A stretch of 64,000 nucleotides of DNA from DATDAH01 sp963725155 (GCA_963725155.1 CAVRXU010000005.1:1-64000), one strand, 5' to 3'; positions 18,263-28,522 are shown, numbered from the stretch's first letter. Numbers and translations are program-made. The notes: generated by a model not told the origin, from the letters alone.

Positions 18263-19800
18263 GTGCCGCCGTACCCCAACCCGCTCCTACCCGGGTTCCA
18301 CCCCGACCCCACCATCGTCCGCGCCGAGGGGTCGTACTTCCTGGTCACCTCGACGCTGGAGTACCTGCCCGGGCTGCCGGTGTACCGCAGCGACGACCTG
18401 GTGAGCTGGACCCCCATCGGCAACGTCGCCACCCGGCCCGGAGCAGGTCGAGGTGGCGCTCGTCGGTGCGGGCATGGGCGTCTGGGCGCCGACGATCCGC
18501 CACCGAGACGGGACGTTCTACGTGATCGTCACGATCGCCGGCCCCCGGGGGTGCGTGCTGTTCACCGCCACCGATCCCGCCGGTCCGTGGTCTGACGGGC
18601 TGCCCATCGAGGGCATCAGCGGCATCGACCCGGACCTCGCCTGGGACGAGGACGGCACGGCGTACGTGACCTATTCGGGACTCGACCTGAGCGGGACCGA
18701 GATCGGCCACCAAGGCATCCGCCAGGTCCGGGTCGACCTCGCCACGGGCCAGGCGACCGAGGCGCCGAGGGCGCTGTGGTCGGGCACCGGGCTCCAGTTC
18801 CCCGAGGCGCCGCACCTCTACCGGCGCGGCGAGCACTGGTACCTGGTCATCGCCGAGGGCGGCACCGAGCGGGGCCACGCCGTGAGCGTGGCTCGGGGCC
18901 CGAGCCCGGAAGGGCCATTCGAGCCGCATCCGGCGAACCCGATCCTCAGCGCCCGCAGCACCGGCCGGGCCGTGCAGAACACCGGCCACGCCGATCTGGT
19001 CGAGACGCCCGACGGCGGCTCGGCCTTCGTGCTGCTGGGCATGCGACCGCTCGGGGCGGCTCGCGCCTACTCGCCGCTGGGACGGGAGACGTTCATCACC
19101 CCCGTCACCTGGGCGGACGGCTGGCCCGTGCCCGACCCCGTCGAGCTCGCGCCTGGCCCCGGCGTCGAGGAGAGCTTCGCCCTCGACGACCCGGCCACCC
19201 TCGACGACCCGGGGTGGATCGCGGTGCGGGACCGGCCGGAGTCGTTCGCGGCCATCGCCGACGGCCGGCTCGTGATCGAGGGAGGGTCCTCGCTCGAGTC
19301 GATGTGGCCCCACTTCGTCGGTCGGCGCCAACGCCACCATCGCATGACGGCCTCGGTGCGGGTCGAGACGACCGCCGGCGCGGGCGGACTGGCGTGCCGC
19401 TCCGACGAGCAGCATTGGTTCGGCCTCGAGCTCCGCGGCCGCACGGTCACCGCCACCGCCCACCTGGCCGGCGTCGTGCAGCACTGGACGACCTCGGCCC
19501 CGGCGGACGAGGTCGAGCTGCGCATCGAGACCGCCGTGCCGGAGGGCCTCGACGCGCTGGGTGTCGGCGCTGACCAGGTCCGACTCTTCGCTGGCGACGA
19601 GCTGCTGGCCGAGCTCGACGGGCGCTACTGGGCCGCCGAGGTCGGTGCACCGTTCTCGGGCCGGGTCGTGGGGATGTTCGCCTCCGAAGGCTCGGTCGCG
19701 TTCTCCCAGTTCCGCTACCACGGAAGTGACGCGCTCGGCACCGACGAACGAGCCAGTCGGCGCTCCGGCGCCCACCGTCACCACCACGGGGAGCCATCGA
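18263..19800 (+). CDS. GH43 family glycosidase (one frame break)
   Basis: The N terminus NPLLPGFHPDPTIVRAEGSYFL is typical of GH43 beta-xylosidases/arabinofuranosidases, with the base Asp in HPDPTI. The pKa-setting Asp lies in GIDPDLAWDEDG and the acid Glu in FPEAPHLYRR. A C-terminal beta-sandwich (about 190 residues) ends near FSQFRYHG. A frame break near 18436 (CGGCCCGGAG where CGGCCGGAG fits) separates the first 60 residues from the rest. After FRYHG the frame stays open into the alpha/beta hydrolase; a one-base change near 19723 would create a stop at 19727-19729, so either the stop is lost by error or the two are fused. The start is GTG at 18263, 3 bases after the previous stop. Substrate probably xylan or arabinan fragments. 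Confidence 0.82.
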
Positions 19801-20645
19801 TGACCGTGCCCGCCACCAACGTCACCATCCGGCCGGTCCGGGCCGGCGACGTCACGCTCGAGATCGCCGAGGCGGGGGTGGGCGGCCGTCCCCTCCTCAT
19901 GGTCCACGGGTTCACCGGGGCCAAGGAGGACTTCGCGGACTGGTTCGACTCGCTGGCCGAGCGCGGTTGGCACGTCGTGGCGCCGGACTTACGGGGCCAC
20001 GGCGCCAGCGACCACCCGGCCCGGACCCAGGACTACAGCCTCGAGCTGTTCGAGTCCGATCTGCTGGCCCTGGTCCACCACCTCGGCTGGGACCGCTTCG
20101 TGCTGGTCGGCCACTCGATGGGCGGCATCATCGGCCAGTCGCTCGCCATCCACCAGCCGGCGCGGCTCGACGGGCTCGTGCTCATGGACACGGTCACCGC
20201 TCCACCGGGCGGTTCGACGATGCTCGTCATGAGGCTGGCCCTCCGGCTCGCGAGGTGGGATGTCGTGGCCCGCCTCCTGCGCCGGCCGCCGCCCAAATCG
20301 CCCGAGTCGGTTCGGCGCCTCTACGCCGAGCGGCCCGGCTACCCGGACTGGCTGCGGGCCAAGATCCTCGCCACCTCACCGGCGATGGCGAAGGCGATGT
20401 CGGCCGAGCTGCAGAGCGGCGCCGACCGCCTTCCCGGGCTGGCGGCCCTCGACCTACCGGTCCTGGTGATCGTCGGCGAGCACGACATGCCGGGTTTCGT
20501 CGAGAACTCGCAGCGGATGGCCGACGCCATCCCCGGCGCCACCTTCGCCCTGCTGGACGGAGCCGCCCACAGCCCCCAGCTCGAGACCCCCGAGGCGTGG
20601 TGGACCGCCCTCACCGGCTTCCTCGACGGGCTGGGCGACGCATGA
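19801..20645 (+). CDS. Alpha/beta hydrolase
   Basis: A 281-residue alpha/beta hydrolase with the oxyanion segment VHGFTG, nucleophile elbow GHSMGG, acid Asp in VIVGEHD and catalytic His in GAAHSPQLETP. It has no signal peptide, so it is cytoplasmic. Its ATG is preceded by CACGGGGAGCCATCG, a usable ribosome binding site, but its frame is open and continuous with the upstream GH43, leaving a fusion possible. It overlaps the GH3 start by ATGA. In a glycan-use operon it may remove acyl groups from sugars, which is inference. Confidence 0.88.
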
Positions 20646-23055
20646 CCGCCTCGGAGCTCACCTTCGACGAGCAGGCGACGCTCACCGCCGGCGTCGACCT
20701 GTGGCACACGGCCGGGGTCGACCGGATCGGCCTCGCCGGCATCGGTGTCACCGACGGCCCGAGTGGGGCGCGGGGCGCCGAGTTCATGGGCTCGGCCTCG
20801 ACGTCGTTGCCCTGCGGCAGCGCGCTGGCCGCGACGTGGAACCGCGACCTGATCGGGCGGGTCGGCCGCCTGCTCGGCGACGAGGCCCGCGCAGAGGGGC
20901 GAGCGTGCTGCTCGCGCCGACCGTGAACCTGCACCGCCATCCGCTCGGCGGACGGAACTTCGAGTGCTACTCCGAAGACCCGTACCTGACCGCCGAGATC
21001 GCCGTGGCCTACATCGACGGGGTGCAGAGCCGAGGCGTGGGCTGTGCGGTCAAGCACTTCGCGTGCAACGACCAGGAGACCGACCGCATGGAGATCGACG
21101 TCGTCGTCGACGAACGGACCCGTCGCGAGCTCTACCTCCTGCCCTTCGAGGCGGCCGTGCGGCGCGCCGGCGTGTGGGCCGTCATGGCGGCCTACAACCG
21201 CGTCGACGGTCGATTCTGCAGCGAGCATCCGGGACTCCTGACCGACCTACTCCGCGGCGAGTGGGGTTTCGACGGCGTGGTGATGTCCGATTGGTTCGGA
21301 ACCCACAGCGCAGCCGCACTCGGCGCCGGTCTCGACCTGGAGATGCCGGGGCCGCCGATGGCGCTCGGCCACCACCTCGCCGCAGCCGTCGAAGCGGGGG
21401 TCGTCACGGCCGACGACGTCGAGCAGGCCGCGGCGCGGGTCCGCGCCCTGATCGAGCGCACCGCACCGACGTCGGTGCCGGACGGAGCCGGTGAGCCGCC
21501 GGAGGACGTCGCCCGCGACGCGGCGACCGAGGCGATCGTGCTGCTCGCCAACGACGGCGTGCTGCCCCTGGATGCGTCCGCGGCGCCGCGGATCGCGGTG
21601 ATCGGCTGGCGGGCCGAGCGCCCCGAGTTCCAGGGCGGCGGCAGCGCCCAGGTGAACCCGCCCTATGTGATCAGCCCGGTCCAAGGCATCGCCGATCGAG
21701 TGGGTGAGGACCGTGTCACCTTCCGGACAGGGCGCGTCGCCCCCCGCTCGGTGCCCATCAGCGGGGCCGTGCGCCTCGACTTCTTCTCGGCCGGCGACCT
21801 GTCGGGGACGCCGTTGCACCGCGACACCGTTCGCGAGACGACCGCGGTGTGGATCGGCGCCCCGGCGCCGGGCGTACCCGCCGGGGCCTTCTCCGCCCGG
21901 ATGACCACGTCCCTCACCGCGGACGTGTCCGGACCGTGGACCCTCGCGGTGTCCGGTGTCGGTACCGCCCGCCTGTTCGTCGACGGCGAGCTGGTGGGGG
22001 ACACCACAGGCGCCTCGTCGGGGGCCGGGATCCTCGGTCTCTTCACCACACCGGTCGAGGCCGAGGTCGACCTCGTCGCCGGGGCCACCCATCAGGTGAC
22101 GGCCGAGCTGGACGCCGCGGCCGCCGAGGGCCCGATCGCCATCGCCGGCCTCACGATCGAAGCCCGCCCACCCACCCGACCCGACGCCGTGGAGCAGGCC
22201 GTGCGCGCGGCAGCCGACGCGGAGGTTGCCGTCGTCGTCGTGGGCCGGGACGATCCCGAGACCGAGGGTCTGGATGCCGTGTCCATGGACCTGCCGCCAG
22301 CCCAAGTCGAGCTCATCGGTCTCGTCGCGGCCGCCAATCCCCGCACGATCGTCGTCGTGAACACGGCCGCGCCCGTCACCATGGACTGGGTCGACGACGT
22401 GGCCGCGGTCGTCCAGCTGTCCTACCTGGGCCAGGAGACCGGGACCGCCCTCGCGGCGGTCCTCTTCGGCGATGCCGACGCCTCCGGCCGCCTGACCACC
22501 ACGTACCCCCGACGGATCGAGGACGCCCCGGCCCATCCGCACTTCCCGGGCCGGGACGGGACCGTCGAGTATGCCGAGGGCGTCTTCGTGGGCTACCGCC
22601 ACTACGACACCCACGGCATCGACCCCCGCTGGTGCTTCGGGCACGGCCTCTCGTACACGTCCTTCGCCTACGCCAAGTTGACCGTCACCACTCCCGACGA
22701 CGACCGAGGTGTGGCGCTGGTGTCGGTCGACGTCACCAACACCGGCGCCCGCCCCGGACGCGAGGTCGTCCAGGTGTACGTGCGACCCCTCGCCGCACCC
22801 GTCGTCCGACCAGACCGTGAGCTCAAGGCGTTCGAGAAGGTCAGCCTCGCGCCCGGCGAGACCACCACGGTCACCCTCGAGCTCGACACTCGCTCGTTCG
22901 CTCATTGGGACCCGGACCGTCATGCCTGGCACGCCGCGGCCGGCACCTACGAGATCCTGGTCGGATCGTCATCCCGGACGATCCACCAGTCGGCGGCGTG
23001 GACGCTGACGGACGAGCTCACCCTCCCACCCGGGGACTCAACGCAACGTCTCTGA
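20642..23055 (+). CDS. GH3 beta-glucosidase-type glycosidase (one frame break)
   Basis: About 805 residues with the GH3 order: TIM-barrel-like domain (GVTDGPSGARGAEF, TVNLHRHPLGGRNFECYSEDP, VKHFACNDQETDR), nucleophile Asp in VMSDWFGTHS near residue 216, C-terminal sandwich domain with an inserted PA14-like module (about residues 380-500), then a fibronectin-III-like end (VDVTNTGARPGREVVQVYVRP). A break near 20900 (GAGGGGCGAGC where GAGGGGGCGAGC fits) separates the first 90 residues. No signal peptide is present, so imported oligosaccharides are the likely substrate. Its gene overlaps the hydrolase by four bases and ends the LacI-controlled unit. Confidence 0.88.
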
Positions 23056-23081
23056 CCCGCGGACACACGCGCTCGGCGTGC

Positions 23082-23936
23082 TCAGCTCGACGTCGTGTGA
23101 CGGGCCGTGGTGATGGCGTCGAGGATGACCTCGACGGCCTGCTCGCCGGCGGGGTCGTCCAGAATCACCTGCCACTGCCCGTCGCTCTCGTCATGGAAGA
23201 TCGGCGCGGGGTGATCTGCAGAACTGAGCTGGGTGACGGCGACGTCGTAGCCCTCGGTACGGAGCGAGGTGGCAAGCCTCTCTGTTTGCGCAGCGGGGCA
23301 GGTGGCGTCGTTGTCGCCGTCCACGAGATGGATGTCGGCTGTCTTGTTGCTCCAGCCCGTCAGGTCATCGAACCAGGTCACCGGATTGCCGTCGAACTCG
23401 TAGTAGCAGCCGGCGAGGGCGACAACGACTTCCGGGCGGGGCATCTCCCCGGGGCAGCGTCCGGTGCTGCTGTCGGTAGGTGGTCCGAGGTCGCCGAGGA
23501 CCGCGAAATCGGCCCCGAGTGACCAGCCGACGACGGTGACCGGTTGGGTCAGGTCACCGCCATGCTCGGGAGCGATGCGGCGAGCCAGCTGGTAGGCGCA
23601 TACGAGGTCGTCGCTCGCTCGTGTCAGGCCGTCCGGTGTGCTGAGGTCGGTGTTGTAGGTCGGCACGAAGACGACGACGCCAGCCTTCGCAAGCCGGGTC
23701 CCCAGTTCGACCATGTCCTGGCCTGTGCCTCCGAAGCCGTGCAGTGCCACCACGACGGGCCACGGCCCTTCGCCGTCTGGTGCCAGAACGCGCAGGTCGG
23801 GCGTCGTCGGGTCAGAGACGACCTGCGAGGTCACGGTCAACGCATCGTCACCGCCGCCGCCGCCGCCGCAAGCAACGGCAACCGTTGCGAGGGAAGCGAC
23901 CATGGTGATCCGGACGAACCGAGGGATGCCCTTCAT
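23082..23936 (-). CDS. Secreted lipoprotein alpha/beta hydrolase (dienelactone-hydrolase-like)
   Basis: A 284-residue protein with a signal peptide and lipobox ATVAVAC (lipidated Cys near residue 23), a glycine run, then an alpha/beta hydrolase domain. It contains VVALHGFGGTGQDM (oxyanion hole), nucleophile elbow VVGWSLGAD, acid region LVDGDNDATC and a late SSADHPAP histidine. It resembles plasma PAF-acetylhydrolase-like and poly(hydroxyalkanoate)/dienelactone hydrolases; the substrate is unknown. The ATG at 23936 follows AAGGGAGTACGCGTG. It converges on the GH3 gene with 26 bases between stop codons. Confidence 0.83.
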   Translation of the reverse strand: MKGIPRFVRITMVASLATVAVACGGGGGGDDALTVTSQVVSDPTTPDLRVLAPDGEGPWPVVVALHGFGGTGQDMVELGTRLAKAGVVVFVPTYNTDLSTPDGLTRASDDLVCAYQLARRIAPEHGGDLTQPVTVVGWSLGADFAVLGDLGPPTDSSTGRCPGEMPRPEVVVALAGCYYEFDGNPVTWFDDLTGWSNKTADIHLVDGDNDATCPAAQTERLATSLRTEGYDVAVTQLSSADHPAPIFHDESDGQWQVILDDPAGEQAVEVILDAITTARHTTSS

Positions 23937-24063
23937 CACGCGTACTCCCTTCTGCCGAGCGAGCGAAGGCCGTCGCCGCCCGACCGCGCCAAACAGATCG
24001 GATGCAAGGTCCACCTGTGGCGCACAGCAAGACCGGCGCCCGCTCGCCTCGCCGTTCAACGCT

Positions 24064-25485
24064 TCAACCACGCGGAGTGTGCGCCCTTGAACCACGAGCC
24101 GTGTAGGGCCGAACGTCCCCTGATCCTTCGGCCATCTCCGGCAGCCGCATCGGATGGACCCGCGGACGGTAGGACCGGGGGCCTGACCTTCGGGTGGTCA
24201 GCGGGTTTGGCCGGGTCTTCGGGTGAATGTCGCGGCTGTCGGGGGATCGGGCGGTGACGGTGCCGGTGTCGGGGTGGCGTTGGAGGCGCCAGGCGGTGTG
24301 GTGGATGAGGTTGTGGTGCCTCCGGCACAACAGCACGCCGTTGTCGAGGTCGGTGGGCCCGTGGTCTTCCCAGGGTTGGAGGTGGTGGGCGTCGCACCAC
24401 TTCGGTTTGCGGTCACAGCCCGGGAACACACAGCCGCGGTCCCGGATGACGAGGGCCCGGCGTTGGCGGGGGGTGAAGCGGCGGTGGGCCCGACCGACGT
24501 CGAGGATGTTGCCGGTGTGGGGGTCGCGGAGGATGCGCCGCACCCACCCGTTGCACAACGTGGTCGCTGCTACTGCCCGCCGGGCCGAGGTGCCGTCGGG
24601 GTGCTGGCAGCGGCGGCGCAGGAACCGGTCCCCGGCGGTGTGCTGGTCGAAGGGTTGCAGGAGGTCGAGGAGCGGGTGTTCGAGGTCGAACCGGCCCTGG
24701 TCGGGGTCAGCGACCAACTCCGCCGCGGTCGCTGCATCCAGGATGATGTCGGCGCTGGTGGGGGAGGCCACATCGTCGCCGAGCTGGTCGGCCAGGGCCC
24801 GGCGGAACAGGTCGATGACGATGTCGTAGTGCCGTTGTTGGCGGCTGCGGGGCCCTTCGGGGCAGTCGATGGGGTCGGGGGTGTCGAGGGCTTCGATGGC
24901 GGCCCGCATCAACGCCGCGTCATCGGCGGAGCCGAACATGTCGGTGTGGGCCGAGCCGCCGATGGTGTCTGCTGAGCTCCACCGCCGTTTGCTGTCATCA
25001 GGGGGCGGTTTGTCATCGACCAGGTCGATCCACTGGTCGATGACCTGGCCGAAGTCCTGGTTGCCGAGGACGGCGGCGAGGTCGACGAACCCCTGGACGC
25101 ATTCGGCGAACAGGGCCTCCCGGTTCTTCTCGGCTCGGGCCAACATTCGGGCTTTGGCCAGGGTGAGGTCGCCGCCGTCGAGGGCGGCGGCCACGCAGCG
25201 GTGTTGGGCATAGAGGCGGGCCAGGCGGACCAGTCCGGAGGCCTCCGGGCCGGTGCAGATCGTGTTGGCTTTCAACCAGGCCACCGCGGTGACCGCCCCG
25301 TCCTCCGCCCAAGCGGTGACCCGGTCCCAAGACGCGAGGCCCCGCACCAACTCCACCTGCATGGCCTCGGTCAGTCCGACGAGGTCCCGGACCCGATCCG
25401 ACAGCGCCAACGGCACCCAGCCGGCCCGGTCCTCCGCAGCGAGATCCTTGACCCCTACTCGCAGCTCGGCGACCACGTCCTGCAC
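24064..25485 (-). CDS. DUF222 / HNH endonuclease domain protein (13E12-repeat type)
   Basis: A 473-residue protein of the DUF222-HNH family, often present in many copies in actinobacterial genomes. The DUF222 region covers about residues 1-310 (VAWLKANTICTGPEASGLVRLARLY). The HNH motif is near residues 355-410: RDRGCVFPGC, then CDAHHLQPWEDHGPTDLDN and LCRRHHNLIHH, with paired CxxC-like cysteines that should bind a structural metal ion. The arginine- and proline-rich tail is probably disordered. The start is uncertain; GTG at 25485 gives a normal N terminus but a weak ribosome binding site. The family is suspected of mobility, but I see no flanking repeats. Confidence 0.85.
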   Translation of the reverse strand: MQDVVAELRVGVKDLAAEDRAGWVPLALSDRVRDLVGLTEAMQVELVRGLASWDRVTAWAEDGAVTAVAWLKANTICTGPEASGLVRLARLYAQHRCVAAALDGGDLTLAKARMLARAEKNREALFAECVQGFVDLAAVLGNQDFGQVIDQWIDLVDDKPPPDDSKRRWSSADTIGGSAHTDMFGSADDAALMRAAIEALDTPDPIDCPEGPRSRQQRHYDIVIDLFRRALADQLGDDVASPTSADIILDAATAAELVADPDQGRFDLEHPLLDLLQPFDQHTAGDRFLRRRCQHPDGTSARRAVAATTLCNGWVRRILRDPHTGNILDVGRAHRRFTPRQRRALVIRDRGCVFPGCDRKPKWCDAHHLQPWEDHGPTDLDNGVLLCRRHHNLIHHTAWRLQRHPDTGTVTARSPDSRDIHPKTRPNPLTTRRSGPRSYRPRVHPMRLPEMAEGSGDVRPYTARGSRAHTPRG

Positions 25486-25819
25486 GCCACCATTGTCCCA
25501 TCGGGGTGTGACAAGAACCCCCCAAATCAGACCCTCACGACAAAGAAATTCCGAGAAAATGTCGATGCGACGGAACGAGCCCCGATCCCTGTCAACGCAA
25601 GGGCAAGGGACGCAAGTCGATGCGTCGGTCACGGTCGGTGGTGGCCGGTAAGACGAGGAGTAGTGCGAGTCTCTTTGGAGAAATGGACGCCGAAATCTGA
25701 GGGGTACTTACACCAAAGAAGCCAGCCCGGTGCCCAGCGTGCGAAGTCCAGCCCAGGCCTGAACCCGGCCGTCGTCGACTCACCCAGCATTCTCCGTGCC
25801 GCCGCGCGGTACGGCGTGG
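25486..25819. other. 334-base gene-free stretch
   Basis: No convincing coding sequence or RNA is visible. Part of it (about 25500-25720) is visibly more A/T-rich than the surroundings, as expected for the promoter region of the DUF222 gene, but I cannot identify a -35/-10 pair. Confidence 0.4.
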
Positions 25820-26158
25820 TCAGGGCGTGGGCTCGATGATGACGTCGAGGGTGGACGCGCCGCTGTCGGGAACTCGCGGCTGGCGCCATGCCTCGATCGG
25901 GAATGACACGTTGATCAGCGAGTAGCAGAGCTGAAGCAGGCGCGTGGCGTCCTCGGGCAGGACGTCGAGGGGGAGCTGGTCGAGGTACGTCGCGGCGTCC
26001 TCGAGGCGAGGGAGGGCGGCGTCGTAGAGCGCTTGCAGCTCGTCCATCGTGCTGGCCAGGCGCTTTGCGTAGCGCTCGCGCTCGGTGGGCAGGGCCCAGT
26101 CGGCGAACGGCTCGAGGTCGGCGAACTCGCCAGGCAGCTGGTGCGGCACAGGGATCAC
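25820..26158 (-). CDS. Small helical protein coupled to the Rieske oxygenase
   Basis: A 112-residue acidic, mainly helical protein (FADWALPTERERYAKRLASTMDELQALYDAALPRLEDAATYLDQLP) with no signal peptide, metal-binding cluster or known catalytic motif. Its ATG overlaps the oxygenase stop codon as ATGA (26155-26158), so the two are translated together and probably work together. It is too short and unlike the usual beta subunit of ring-hydroxylating dioxygenases. I do not recognise the family. Confidence 0.75.
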   Translation of the reverse strand: MIPVPHQLPGEFADLEPFADWALPTERERYAKRLASTMDELQALYDAALPRLEDAATYLDQLPLDVLPEDATRLLQLCYSLINVSFPIEAWRQPRVPDSGASTLDVIIEPTP

Positions 26159-27468
26159 CCTCGCGGCGACGAGACCGGTAGGCGGCCCGTCTCGGCGGCT
26201 GCGTCATGCGGGTCGTGGAAGTCGGCGACGTACTCGGTTGCCGACTTGTGGAGGTGCCGCAGGAGGATCTCCTGGTCGCCGAGGGGGAACTGGGAGACCG
26301 CTCGGGACTCGAGCATGGTCTGGGTGGCCTCCAGCGTGTTGCAGTCCTGCAGCCCGAACTCCTTGAACGTGACCGCGGTCAACTCTTGGCGCATGCGGTC
26401 TCGAGCGTTCTTGGCGGGGACGAAGTACAGCGTGCCCTCGAAGATGTGCCGGTTGTACGCGGTCGGCCAGTAGTGGTACGTGAGGTACCAACCCGGCTCC
26501 CACACCACCACCATGAAGTTGGGGAAGAACACGTACGAGTCGAGACCCCACGCTCGGTGGCGGGACGGGTTGAGCCCGGGCGGCAGGGGATCGAGTCCGC
26601 CGATGTCAGGGCGGTCCCACGCCCCGAAGTTGCCGCTGCGCAGGATCCGCTCGATCGGCTTGACCATGCTCTCGTCGCTGGGCGGGGCCATCCCACCCCA
26701 CGACGACACCATCCCGTGGGGGCCGTCGAGCTCGTAGTGCAGGCCCTCGAAGCCGTGACTCATGAGCTTGCGGGATTCGTCGGACACGTACTGCTTCGCG
26801 TGCAGAACGGGTGCGTGGTAGAACTCGGCAAAGGCGTCGATGTAGAGCTTCCAGTTGCTGCCAACGTCAGCCCGGTACTTGTAGACCTGGGTCATCTCGT
26901 CGAACGGGTAGCCCTCCAACCCGGCGGCGAACTTCCCGAGGTAGTCGCGCAGCGGAACCGTGTTGGCGGGGTCGAGGTTCACGAAGACGAACCCCTCCCA
27001 GACGTCGACCTGCACCGGGACCAGGCCGTACTCCGACCGGTCGAGGTCGAAGAACTCTGACTCCTGCTGGACGAAGGTCAGCTCACCGTCGAGTGCGTAG
27101 CGCCACGCGTGGTACTTGCAGACGAACTGCCGGCACACCCCGCTCGTTTCCTCACCGGGGTAGTCCTCCCACACGAGCTTGTTGCCGCGATGGCGGCAGA
27201 TGTTGTGGTAGGCGCGCAGCTCGCCGTCGCCGGCGCGGACGACGATGATCGACGTTCGTGCGACATGGAGCTCCTTCGTGAAGTAGCCGCCTGTCCTCGC
27301 CACCTGCTCCACGCGCCCGATGTTGAGCCAGGTCCGCTCGAAGATGGCCTCGCGCTCCAACTCGTGGTGCGCGGGCGAGATCGAGTCCTCATACGAGACC
27401 GGGCCTGTGCCGAGGCCCCGGTTGTGCTGGGTCCAGGACCCTTCGTCGGGCTTGCCGAAGTGCGCCAT
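26155..27468 (-). CDS. Rieske non-heme iron ring-hydroxylating oxygenase, alpha subunit
   Basis: A 437-residue oxygenase component. The Rieske 2Fe-2S ligands are C91/H93 (CRH) and C117/H120 (CKYH); the 23 residues between the two pairs exceed the usual 16-17. The mononuclear iron site is visible at D211...H218....H223 in IDAFAEFYHAPVLH. The family hydroxylates aromatic, steroid or other hydrophobic compounds using electrons from a separate reductase, which is absent here. The ATG at 27468 has CACGGAGGACCGT directly upstream, a strong ribosome binding site. The nearby HsaA-like flavoprotein and PadR regulator suggest aromatic or steroid metabolism, but the substrate is unknown. Confidence 0.92.
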   Translation of the reverse strand: MAHFGKPDEGSWTQHNRGLGTGPVSYEDSISPAHHELEREAIFERTWLNIGRVEQVARTGGYFTKELHVARTSIIVVRAGDGELRAYHNICRHRGNKLVWEDYPGEETSGVCRQFVCKYHAWRYALDGELTFVQQESEFFDLDRSEYGLVPVQVDVWEGFVFVNLDPANTVPLRDYLGKFAAGLEGYPFDEMTQVYKYRADVGSNWKLYIDAFAEFYHAPVLHAKQYVSDESRKLMSHGFEGLHYELDGPHGMVSSWGGMAPPSDESMVKPIERILRSGNFGAWDRPDIGGLDPLPPGLNPSRHRAWGLDSYVFFPNFMVVVWEPGWYLTYHYWPTAYNRHIFEGTLYFVPAKNARDRMRQELTAVTFKEFGLQDCNTLEATQTMLESRAVSQFPLGDQEILLRHLHKSATEYVADFHDPHDAAAETGRLPVSSPRG

Positions 27469-27697
27469 ACGGTCCTCCGTGAGGTCGACCTTCCCGAGCG
27501 ATACTAACATTCTTATCCAGTGAGAAGGGGATTTCCGGCAAGGATGGAGGGCGGAGGGGTAGACGTCCGATGACTTCGATGTCCCGAGGGGATCCAATCG
27601 TGGTTCGTCTACCGGCTCACACCCCACCGGGCCCATGCCGTGTCAACCGTCGAGCCCGGCGGCGCAACCCGATGGACGCTCAGCGACGCCTGAACGG

Positions 27698-28348
27698 CTA
27701 GGTGTGGAACAGCCGCTGCTTGATGATCGGCTCTCCGATCCCTGCCTCCGCGGTCGTGACGGTCGCCACCTGCTCCGCGGGCGAAACGACACTGTTGGAT
27801 CCGCCCAAGGCCTGGTAGGCGGCGCCGTCCCATTCGTCTTCCTGCTTCACGACCCAGATGTCCTCCGGCTCGATGAGCGGTTCGTCGTCGAACTCCGGGT
27901 CCTGGCTCCCTCCAATCACGTGGCCCGTATCGGGTGCCGGCGTGAAGACGAGGACGGTGACCTGGTTCGGGCTCTCTGAGTAATAGATGTGGAACGCATC
28001 GTCCTGAGCGCAGACCCAGAGGACTTCCATCGGCTTCTCAACGGTCCGGGCATGGGTGATCGCCTCGATGAACCCCGCCCGCAGGGTGTCCGCCACTGCG
28101 AGGTGACTCCACCAGCCCGAGAGCCAGTGCTTCGTGAAGTGCTTGAGGTCACTGGTCGACACGTCCTCCGGATTCTCCTCGTGCCGACGGTTGGCCGCCG
28201 CGGTGAGGGTCTCGGTGGATTCAGGATTCGCGAGCGCACCCAACGCCAAGTCGTAGGTCTCCATGAATGTGGAGTTCCCGAACAACTCGGTTTCGAGGTA
28301 CTTGAACTCGGAACCCTTGCTCACGTGGTACGTCGGCATCGATCCCAC
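27698..28348 (-). CDS. Hypothetical protein, unrecognised
   Basis: A 216-residue soluble protein starting MGSMPTYHVSKGSEFKYLETELFGN. The GTG at 28348 has a GAGGGGGG run 5 bases upstream. The first half is helical; the second half has alternating beta-like segments (MEVLWVCAQDDAFHIYYSES, QVTVLVFTPAPDTG, PEDIWVVKQ). No signal peptide, membrane segment or known active-site motif is visible. It stands alone, about 230 bases from the oxygenase gene and 174 bases from the flavoprotein gene, in the same direction as both. Its codon use matches its neighbours. Confidence 0.7.
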   Translation of the reverse strand: MGSMPTYHVSKGSEFKYLETELFGNSTFMETYDLALGALANPESTETLTAAANRRHEENPEDVSTSDLKHFTKHWLSGWWSHLAVADTLRAGFIEAITHARTVEKPMEVLWVCAQDDAFHIYYSESPNQVTVLVFTPAPDTGHVIGGSQDPEFDDEPLIEPEDIWVVKQEDEWDGAAYQALGGSNSVVSPAEQVATVTTAEAGIGEPIIKQRLFHT

Positions 28349-28522
28349 GGCTGCCCCCCTCGGTACGGTCAGACCTCTCAGGCCGAGCTCGCGCCCAGCC
28401 GTCCCGGGCCTGTGCTCGGCCGGGCGAACGCTATGGACGTCCGGGTGGGATGTCCAGCGAAGCCGCCCCGGCGCAATCGGCCCCGATGACGCATCGACGG
28501 CTCGACGTCGCCGCGGCCTGCC

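Noticed and set aside
24064..25485. The DUF222-HNH gene as a homing endonuclease or intron-encoded element.
   Set aside because: It stands as an independent gene of a common actinobacterial family with no interrupted host gene or flanking repeats.
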